DNA from: a virus | Length of the DNA: 24,434 bases | Direction: 5' to 3' (one strand) | IMG/VR virus record: IMGVR_UViG_3300049224_000015 | Location: 1 to 24,434 of that record | Shown: positions 1 through 5,738 of the stretch, piece by piece | How the letters are laid out: every line of letters begins with the position of its first letter | Numbering within the stretch: position 1 is the first letter of the stretch | Program-made: the position numbers and the translations under genes | Notes under the pieces: generated by a model | The model's input: the letters and a program-made list of their open reading frames with translations, nothing else | Database searches by the model: none | What the model was told of the DNA's origin: nothing

Positions 1-29
1 TACTGATTAATTCGTGAAGTTCTTTAGGG

Positions 30-65
30 GCCGGAGAAGCGCACCGTGTAAGCGGTGCCTCCGGC
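30..65. repeat. Two-storey stem-loop
   Basis: GCCGGAG (30-36) pairs with CTCCGGC (59-65). Inside it GCACCG (41-46) pairs with CGGTGC (53-58) around a TGTAAG loop. A 4-nt bulge (AAGC) lies on the 5' side only, so the two helices abut on the 3' side. All 13 base pairs are Watson-Crick. No T-run follows, so it is not a typical terminator. Confidence 0.6.
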
Positions 66-137
66 GCAGCATTAAACCTTACAGACAACCTTACCCCGAG
101 GCAGACTCCAACAACCACACAGAAATAAGTAAGTCAC

Positions 138-180
138 GGTGTACCCCGGTGGGTTTGTTTGGTACTTACCGGGTAGCACC
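138..180. repeat. Imperfect inverted repeat
   Basis: GGTGTACCCCGGT (138-150) pairs with ACCGGGTAGCACC (168-180) except for one bulged base on each side. The loop is 17 nt and T/G-rich. It lies between the hairpins at 30-65 and 211-232 and may belong to the same folded RNA. Confidence 0.45.
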
Positions 181-210
181 TTGTTTTATGACGGTGAACA
201 AGGTTTAATA

Positions 211-232
211 GGGGAGTCTGCCGAGACTCCCC
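211..232. terminator. Strong 9-bp hairpin, possible terminator or attenuator
   Basis: GGGGAGTCT (211-219) and AGACTCCCC (224-232) form a perfect 9-bp stem with a GCCG tetraloop. Three more C and then an alternating AT stretch follow instead of a T-run, so rho-independent termination is possible but not canonical. Bases 100-109 (GGCAGACTCC) are exactly complementary to 213-222, which covers the 5' arm and most of the loop, so an alternative fold could prevent this hairpin. Confidence 0.45.
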
Positions 233-364
233 CCCACATATATATGATTATCGGTGTTTTGGGGAGTTTGGTTCAGTTGTTTGGGGGTTGTGTTGGTTAT
301 GTCCTTGGTATCCTCCGAGTGTTGGGGCCACTCTCGCCTTGACCGAGCCTCTCTGTGCTGGTCG

Positions 365-410
365 CTCTATGCCCCCCGTGTGGTGTGGGCCGTCGTGTCT
401 GGACATAGAG
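365..410. repeat. Inverted repeat CTCTATG / CATAGAG
   Basis: CTCTATG at 365-371 and CATAGAG at 404-410 are exact reverse complements separated by 32 nt of C-rich then G/T-rich sequence. It could be a long-loop hairpin or a protein-binding palindrome; no function is visible. Confidence 0.3.
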
Positions 411-468
411 TCTGAAGCCCCTCTGACGGGCGATCGGACCGGTGTTAGCGGCGAGTCGTTGGAGAGTG

Positions 469-474
469 TATCAT
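469..474 (+). promoter_or_regulatory. Possible -10 box upstream of the late operon
   Basis: TATCAT fits the TANNNT -10 consensus and lies 35 nt before the first gene with a clear ribosome binding site (ATG at 510). The same TATCATTT octamer recurs at 18454, before another likely transcription start. No good -35 is visible 16-18 nt upstream, so this is tentative. Confidence 0.25.
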
Positions 475-509
475 TTCGTTTCTGGGGGTTGACACGTTTT
501 GGAGATTTT

Positions 510-638
510 ATGGCTGAAAAAAAGCAGATGATTGTGGATCGGGAGCGTTCTCAGATTGAGGCCGACGAGATCTTCCGGTTAATGCAGGGCAATGGTAATC
601 AGTCCCGTATTAATGACGGGAAGCTTTCTCCTTCCTGA
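510..638 (+). CDS. Small acidic/polar hypothetical protein (42 aa)
   Basis: I do not recognise this protein. ATG at 510 is chosen because GGAG at 501-504 stands 5 nt upstream; the frame is open further upstream (to 288) but without a comparable site and through the inverted repeat at 365-410. The 42 residues begin MAEKKQMIVDRERSQIEADE, are highly charged and probably helical for the first 25 residues, then end in a polar Asn/Ser-rich tail. There is no membrane segment or cysteine. It is the first gene of the late block and ends 6 nt before the next start. A small DNA-packaging accessory role is possible from position, but nothing in the sequence shows it. Confidence 0.6.
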   Translation: MAEKKQMIVDRERSQIEADEIFRLMQGNGNQSRINDGKLSPS

Positions 639-644
639 TTTGTT

Positions 645-920
645 ATGACAATCGAAGATATAGCTGAACGCTCTGACGTTTGGCGAGACTCGATAGAACA
701 TATCCTTAAAAATGTTAAGGCTATTGTTGGGGCGCTTGTCGCTGCGTGTATTGGTGTTTGGGCGTTTTGGCCTGATAGTGAGCCACAACCTACTGCACCA
801 ATCACGGATGAGGCGTGTGTCGCATTACTGGAATCGTTGAACGATGAAAGTGTGCGAAACTGGTCAGAAGAACAGTGGGGCGTCTTCGAGGCGTCGCAGA
901 GAGCGTTGGAGTGTAACTGA
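645..920 (+). CDS. Small single-span membrane protein (91 aa)
   Basis: A charged N-terminal helix (about residues 1-24) is followed by one hydrophobic segment (about 26-42, ending GVWAFW) and an acidic, Trp-containing C-terminal domain with two cysteines (58 and 90). There is no signal-peptide cleavage motif. The stop overlaps the next start by one base (TGATG), so the two genes are probably translationally coupled, and the next gene also encodes a single-span protein. No strong ribosome binding site precedes ATG 645. In T7-like phages, small membrane lysis proteins (holin, inner-membrane spanin) lie just upstream of the large terminase gene. By position this could be an analogous holin-like or accessory lysis protein, but the family is not recognised. 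Confidence 0.65.
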   Translation: MTIEDIAERSDVWRDSIEHILKNVKAIVGALVAACIGVWAFWPDSEPQPTAPITDEACVALLESLNDESVRNWSEEQWGVFEASQRALECN

Positions 921-1363
921 TGGCTGAAGACATAGAGAACGATTTTAAACAAATCAAGGTCAGCCGCCTAACCCTCGGCCTCATAATGTCTGTAGCTGTC
1001 ACTTCTGGCGTCATTGTGTGGAACGCAGCCCAAGTAGCAGGCCGAATAGGCGAACTTGAACAAACAGTCAACCGTGTCGAGCAAGATATGGGTGAACTAC
1101 AAATCGAAACCGACCCCACCATCCTTATCAGACTCGACTCATTAGAGAAAAAAATCGATGAGCTTGCCGATATAGAGGGTTTTGACGAGATAGACGAACG
1201 TATCGAAACTCTTGAAGAGTGGATCGACGAACTCGACCGTGACAGCGGTGAAGAATTTAGGTGGGAAATAGACGACCTGCATCATCGGTCGTATGCGTTA
1301 GAAGAAGCAATCCGTTCTCGTCCTTGGGGTGACGACTTTTTAAGAGATTTCTTCGGTTGGTAA
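920..1363 (+). CDS. Single-span membrane protein with acidic coiled coil (147 aa)
   Basis: Basic residues at 11-17 precede a transmembrane segment (about 18-35), predicting N-inside topology. A long acidic heptad-rich helix (about 40-110, with patterns such as LDSLEKKIDEL and IETLEEWIDEL) would lie outside the membrane. The last residues are rich in Trp and Phe. GGAG at 908-911 serves as ribosome binding site, and the start overlaps the stop of the preceding membrane-protein gene. The architecture resembles an inner-membrane spanin or a coiled-coil membrane adaptor, and the place before terL matches the T7 spanin locus. A spanin would be unexpected in a Gram-positive host, so the role is undecided. 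Confidence 0.7.
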   Translation: MAEDIENDFKQIKVSRLTLGLIMSVAVTSGVIVWNAAQVAGRIGELEQTVNRVEQDMGELQIETDPTILIRLDSLEKKIDELADIEGFDEIDERIETLEEWIDELDRDSGEEFRWEIDDLHHRSYALEEAIRSRPWGDDFLRDFFGW

Positions 1364-1366
1364 ACA

Positions 1367-1639
1367 ATGGTGGTATACGGGTGCTCGTGTGAAGAAGAAG
1401 AGTGCATCTGCCACTTCTACCATTACGACTGTTCCTGCGAGAATTGTCCAGATTGTGCCGAAGATTGCTTTTGTTTTGATTATGCAGAACCAGTGGATTT
1501 GGAGCCACTAACACTTATGGAAATTTTTGAGCAACACCCTGAATTGATGGGGGAACGTACCGACATGGACCCTTTTGACGATGACGAAATAATTGAATGT
1601 GACTTAGAAAATCCTGAGATCTGTGATTCTTGCCAATAA
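1367..1639 (+). CDS. Cysteine-rich acidic protein (90 aa)
   Basis: I do not recognise a family. The N-terminal 36 residues hold ten cysteines (6, 8, 13, 15, 22, 24, 27, 30, 34, 36) arranged as CxC pairs and a CxCxxCxxCxxxCxC run, with His16 and His19 between them. Three more cysteines lie near the C-terminus (78, 86, 89; CDSC). The remainder is strongly acidic (many Asp/Glu). There is no signal peptide, so a cytoplasmic metal-binding (zinc or iron-sulfur) mini-domain is more likely than disulfide bonding. The gene starts 3 nt after the coiled-coil membrane gene and ends 9 nt before terL, so it is co-transcribed with packaging genes. The ribosome binding site is weak. Confidence 0.7.
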   Translation: MVVYGCSCEEEECICHFYHYDCSCENCPDCAEDCFCFDYAEPVDLEPLTLMEIFEQHPELMGERTDMDPFDDDEIIECDLENPEICDSCQ

Positions 1640-1648
1640 GGGGACAAC

Positions 1649-3571
1649 ATGCCATCCGGTAAAGCGACAACAATAGAGAAATGGGCGGACTATCAAGCAC
1701 TCCGCCGCCAAGGAATATCCCTCTATGCAGCTTCAAAGCAAACAGGACTCTCCTACCACGCTTGCCGAGACGCAGAAAATGGGAAAGCCCCGAGAAACTA
1801 CATCGCCGCCCAAGAAGCCCTCGGGAAAACAATCCAACCTGAAGTACCTAAATATGATGACCTTTGCCCCGAGGCGCAGGCTGCTTACGATAATATCGAA
1901 ATCTTTGCCAAAAGGTATTTCGGCATTATTTTACAACCGTGGCAAATTGAAGCAACAGAACGCATCATGGGACTCATGGACACGGAGTACGAAGAGTACG
2001 TCGTAATTAATGCTCCTCCGGGTACCGGGAAATCCACATTCTTTGCTAAAGTATTGCCTGCATGGGCAACTGTGCGTAACCGAGCTATCCGTGGGATGAT
2101 CGGTTCCTCAACACAACGACTAGCTGAATGGTATTGCCGCAGGTTGCGTGCCGAACTTGATCGAGCGCACCCTGTAAAAGCAGAGTTAAACGATGTTCGT
2201 CTTAACTTAGCGGTTGACGCTGAAGCTACGTTGCAAGAGGACTTCGGCATGTTTAAGCCAGACTCGACAGAGATCTGGCGTGCCGAGGCATTCACAGTAT
2301 TACAGAAAGATGACACACCGCTTTCGCAAAAAGAACCTACGTGGTCTGCGTTCGGTATGGATTCAGGCTTCCTTGGAGGTCGTTTTGATTTAGTTATATG
2401 GGACGACGTATACGACCCACGGAAAATGCGATCAGCAGAATCTCGTGAAGATATGCGTCGTTGGTGGGATGAAGTAGCTGAAACTCGGCTTGAACCGGGT
2501 GGTTTACTTGTTTTACAAGGCCAAAGAATGTCGGCTGACGACATTTACCGGTATGCGTTAGATAAAGTAGCTCCTCCAGATGACTATGAGTTAGAAGAAT
2601 TTGATCCAGAAGACGCACCAGATGAATGGCGAAAATATAACCATCTTAAATATCAAGCGCATTATGAAGAAGGTTGTGAAGGCGACCACAAACCTGACGC
2701 CGCACCTTGGCCCGAAGGGTGTTTACTTTACCCTCGCCGCCTCCCGTGGCGACGATTACGACATATCAAGTCGCAAACCCCAGACAGATTTGAAGTCCTC
2801 TATCAGCAATCAGATGTAAACCCTGCCAATGTTTTAGTAGATCCGCTATGGGTATCAGGTGGTCAAGGCAAAGATGGGGTGCATCATCCGGGTTGTTGGG
2901 ATAACGACAGAGATCTTTGGGAGTTACCTAAAAATGTTTCAGGAGAAATGTTCGTGGTAGCTACCGCAGACCCTTCCCCAGCTAACTTTTGGGCTATCCA
3001 ATGCTGGGCGTATAACCCTGAAACCGAGTTCCGGTACCTATTAGAATCTTATCGTAGGAAAATGGATGCTCCAGACTTCCTTGATTGGAGCCACGAACGG
3101 CAATCTTTCTCGGGAGTTGCAGAAGATTGGTGGCAAATCAGTAACGATATGGGCCATCCAATAACTCACTGGATCATCGAAGCTAATGCGGCCCAAAAAT
3201 TTATTCTCCAATACGATCATTTCAGGCGTTGGGCAGCGCTTCGCAATGTTCAACTTATTCCGCATTACACGCATTCTAAAAATAAAGGTGATCCCAAGTA
3301 TGGAGTGCAAATGCTCGCTCCGTTATGGCGTGTTGGCAGAGTGCGTTTGCCGGGTAAACGAGACACAGAAGCACGCCCACACTCGCTTCTTCTCATCAAC
3401 GAAGTGACACGATGGAATGCCGAAGGAACGGGTTCTCGCACAGACGACTGTGTTATGGCAGAATGGTTCTTAGAGCATAACTTAGAAAAGATCTATGTTC
3501 CGACTATAATCAATAATCGTCAGTGGCGACCCACGTGGATTACTAATGCAGCCGAAGCGTCGGTGAGGTAA
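1649..3571 (+). CDS. terL: Terminase large subunit (packaging ATPase and nuclease)
   Basis: This motor protein translocates phage DNA into the prohead through the portal and cuts the concatemer. A Walker A motif (APPGTGKST, residues 122-130) and a Walker B motif (DLVIWDD, 247-253) define the N-terminal ATPase. A downstream RNase H-like nuclease is indicated by Asp441 (ATADPSP), Glu511 (WIIEAN) and Asp599/Asp600 (SRTDD). Residues about 10-46 look like a small helix-turn-helix (ALRRQGISLYAASKQTGLSY), an extra N-terminal element that might recognise DNA or replace part of a small terminase. At 640 residues it is somewhat longer than many terminases. A good ribosome binding site (AAGGGGA) precedes ATG 1649. 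No separate small terminase gene is recognisable nearby. Confidence 0.95.
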   Translation: MPSGKATTIEKWADYQALRRQGISLYAASKQTGLSYHACRDAENGKAPRNYIAAQEALGKTIQPEVPKYDDLCPEAQAAYDNIEIFAKRYFGIILQPWQIEATERIMGLMDTEYEEYVVINAPPGTGKSTFFAKVLPAWATVRNRAIRGMIGSSTQRLAEWYCRRLRAELDRAHPVKAELNDVRLNLAVDAEATLQEDFGMFKPDSTEIWRAEAFTVLQKDDTPLSQKEPTWSAFGMDSGFLGGRFDLVIWDDVYDPRKMRSAESREDMRRWWDEVAETRLEPGGLLVLQGQRMSADDIYRYALDKVAPPDDYELEEFDPEDAPDEWRKYNHLKYQAHYEEGCEGDHKPDAAPWPEGCLLYPRRLPWRRLRHIKSQTPDRFEVLYQQSDVNPANVLVDPLWVSGGQGKDGVHHPGCWDNDRDLWELPKNVSGEMFVVATADPSPANFWAIQCWAYNPETEFRYLLESYRRKMDAPDFLDWSHERQSFSGVAEDWWQISNDMGHPITHWIIEANAAQKFILQYDHFRRWAALRNVQLIPHYTHSKNKGDPKYGVQMLAPLWRVGRVRLPGKRDTEARPHSLLLINEVTRWNAEGTGSRTDDCVMAEWFLEHNLEKIYVPTIINNRQWRPTWITNAAEASVR

Positions 3572-3573
3572 AT

Positions 3574-5340
3574 GTGAAGACAGTCGATGAAATTGTCTCC
3601 TTATACACTTCACGTTCCAGAGCAAATGATGGAGCGAAAGCTCGGATGCGTAATCTCCGAGATTATTATAACGGAGATGTTATCGTTCCACTACCAGAAT
3701 TAAATTCAGACGAAACATCAGCAGTTGCAAATCTCTTATCTCAGGGACTTGACCAAACCGCTATGCGGATTGCGTCAACTGCCCCAGATATTTATTGCCC
3801 ACCTAACGATCCTTCTAAAAAAAGATCTCGTGATAACGCTTCAAAAAAGCGGCAAGCACTTTTTGGGTGGTGGGAAAACAGCCGGATGGATCTTCAGCTT
3901 GCAAAACGAGCGAGACACCTTATTGGCTATGCCACAACTTGCACACAGTTGCGATGGGATTACAAAACAGGCGCACCACAATGGCATGTGCGTGATCCTT
4001 TAACTACTTACCCTTCTAAAATGTTAGGTGTGGACGACATGCGTCCACGAGATATCATTTTTGCCTACGAACGGCCACTCGGGTGGATCAAGAATATGTA
4101 TCCCGAAGCCGGAAGACAATTCTCTGATGGAGAAACCCTTAGCGACGATCACCCAATAGAACTTATTGAATTCGTTGATGCAGAGGAACAGGTTTTAATA
4201 GGTAGCCGTGCACCCGTAGCTTCTAGTTCATGGCCTACAGGGAACAACAAAAGCGAAAAAAGTGCTGTAACCATAGAACTTGAACGTGTTCCCAATCGAT
4301 TGGGCGAAACCCCAGTTGTATGTGCAGAAAGAATAAATCTTGATACAGCGCAAGGCCAGTTCGATGGCATTCTTGGCATGTATCAAATGCAAGCACGATT
4401 GATGGCGTTAGAAGTTATCGCTGTGCAAAAAGGCGTTTTCCCTGACACATATCTTGTTGGGCGTGCTGGCGAAACACCCCAGATCGTGAACCCTGCTGAT
4501 GGTCTTACCGGAGAAGTTGGTGTTGTAAGAGGTGGCGATTTGCGTGATATGCAGATGCAGCCCGGTTATATGACGAACCCAGCTATCGACAGACTCGAAA
4601 GAGCACAAAGACTAACGGCTGGCATCCCACAAGAGTTCGGTGGCGAATCGACTTCCAATATTCGTACAGGTAGACGAGGCGACGCTGTTCTTTCAGCAGT
4701 TGTCGATTTCACTGTCCAAGAAGCACAACGGGTAATGGCACGTTCCTTGCAAGAAGAAAATCGTTTAGCTGTAGATATGTCTAAACGGTATGCAGGTAAT
4801 CGTGGACGCAGCTTTTATGTGAGCACAAAGAATGCTAAAGGCCGTGTCGATTATGTTCCAAACGATAATTTTGAATCGACTGATAATGTGGTTTCTTACT
4901 CGCATCCGGGTGCTGATATTAACAATCTTGTTATTGGTGGTGGGCAGCGTGTTGGCATGGGCACTATGTCAAAGCGTTCGTTCATGGCTATCGACCCGTT
5001 AGTAGATGACCCTGAGTTTGAACACGACACAGTAATCGGTGAACAGTTAGAACAAGCGTTACTAGCTTCTGTGCAACAACAAGCGTCACAAGGCGCAATA
5101 CCTCCCGGCGATCTTGCCCGAATAATGGATTTGGTTACACATGACCAAATGGAACTTGCAGGTGCAGTAGAAAAAGTTCAGCGAGAAGCCCAAGAACGGC
5201 AAGCTGAACTAGTGGATGCTATGGCTCCTGAAGCGCAACCCGGATTAGCAATGCCGGGTATGGGGGCAGAAGCGACAGTTGCCGTTGAAGAAGCTGGGGC
5301 ACCAGAACCAAATCTTGAAGAGTTACTTGGAGCTTTATAA
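3574..5340 (+). CDS. Portal protein
   Basis: Position directly after terL, the size (588 residues) and the content support a portal, the dodecameric ring at the capsid vertex through which DNA enters and leaves. The N-terminus has the helical, basic start typical of portals (RMRNLRDYYNGD). There is a long central region with a PQEFGGES segment near 350, then a helical crown/barrel part and a Gln-, Ala- and Pro-rich flexible C-terminal tail. Translation must begin at GTG 3574: the ATG two bases earlier is followed at once by TGA. A GAGG-like site lies just upstream, overlapping the end of terL. The stop overlaps the next start (TAATG). No specific portal family could be confirmed by eye. Confidence 0.85.
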   Translation: MKTVDEIVSLYTSRSRANDGAKARMRNLRDYYNGDVIVPLPELNSDETSAVANLLSQGLDQTAMRIASTAPDIYCPPNDPSKKRSRDNASKKRQALFGWWENSRMDLQLAKRARHLIGYATTCTQLRWDYKTGAPQWHVRDPLTTYPSKMLGVDDMRPRDIIFAYERPLGWIKNMYPEAGRQFSDGETLSDDHPIELIEFVDAEEQVLIGSRAPVASSSWPTGNNKSEKSAVTIELERVPNRLGETPVVCAERINLDTAQGQFDGILGMYQMQARLMALEVIAVQKGVFPDTYLVGRAGETPQIVNPADGLTGEVGVVRGGDLRDMQMQPGYMTNPAIDRLERAQRLTAGIPQEFGGESTSNIRTGRRGDAVLSAVVDFTVQEAQRVMARSLQEENRLAVDMSKRYAGNRGRSFYVSTKNAKGRVDYVPNDNFESTDNVVSYSHPGADINNLVIGGGQRVGMGTMSKRSFMAIDPLVDDPEFEHDTVIGEQLEQALLASVQQQASQGAIPPGDLARIMDLVTHDQMELAGAVEKVQREAQERQAELVDAMAPEAQPGLAMPGMGAEATVAVEEAGAPEPNLEELLGAL

Positions 5341-5738
5341 TGCCACGAACAGGAATGGGCCAAAAGGGACAATCTGTTCGTGCGGCCACCGGACAAGAAT
5401 ACGGTCAAGCAACACAGCAGGAACAAGCACAACAAATTGCTCCTTTACCTGATGAACTTGGCTCAACACCAATGCCGACTCGTGCTCCACGTCAAGAACC
5501 AGCAGGTTCCCGAGGAGATCCTTTCCGCCGATCTGAACGATCACTTGAAGATATAGGTGCTACTCCAGTAATTGACGATGCTTTACCAGATCTACCTCCG
5601 CAACGTGCACGACTAGTAGCCCCTGCGATGCATATGATGTATGCCATTGCTGATAACGCTTACTCCGATCCGGCTCTTCGCAAATTTGTGCGACGTATGG
5701 AAAACTTCATTCCATCTAAATATGAACCGTTGCCATGA
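5340..5738 (+). CDS. Portal-adjacent hypothetical virion protein (132 aa)
   Basis: I do not recognise a family. The first about 75 residues are low in hydrophobics and rich in Gln, Gly, Pro and Arg (probably disordered). The last about 45 residues form a likely helical domain with Met/Ala-rich and basic stretches (AMHMMYAIADNAYSDPALRK). It is coupled to the portal gene (TAATG) and overlaps the giant gene by 4 nt (ATGA). Position suggests a small portal- or core-associated virion protein, or a linker between portal and the large internal protein. This is inference from context only. Confidence 0.7.
   Translation: MPRTGMGQKGQSVRAATGQEYGQATQQEQAQQIAPLPDELGSTPMPTRAPRQEPAGSRGDPFRRSERSLEDIGATPVIDDALPDLPPQRARLVAPAMHMMYAIADNAYSDPALRKFVRRMENFIPSKYEPLP

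Larger units (their letters stand above)
1..509. other. Non-coding, hairpin-rich region upstream of the late genes
   Basis: I see no convincing gene here. Short open frames cross the region but lack good ribosome binding sites and run through perfect inverted repeats. The stretch holds several hairpins (30-65, 138-180, 211-232, 365-410), a G+T-rich tract at about 243-300, a run of seven C at 229-235, and AT-rich bases after the third hairpin with a TATGAT box at 243-248. It probably separates two transcription units, ending one from the left and starting the late operon on the right. It could also contain the 3' part of a structured RNA that begins outside the window. No tRNA, origin or packaging site could be identified by eye. 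Confidence 0.6.

Noticed and set aside
1-130. tRNA-like gene in the GC-rich hairpins
   Set aside because: No T-arm GGTTCRA motif, no cloverleaf pairing and no acceptor stem around the two-storey stem-loop.
14-342. Two short overlapping open frames (64 and 67 residues) at the left edge
   Set aside because: No ribosome binding site, unlike composition, and both run through perfect or near-perfect inverted repeats.
489-494. TTGACA as a -35 box for the first small gene
   Set aside because: A -10 at normal spacing would lie after the ATG at 510, inside the gene, and the bases there do not fit.
1885-2544. 219-residue open frame on the minus strand
   Set aside because: Lies wholly inside terL, Ser/Arg-rich as expected for a reverse-strand shadow; terL has clear Walker and nuclease motifs.
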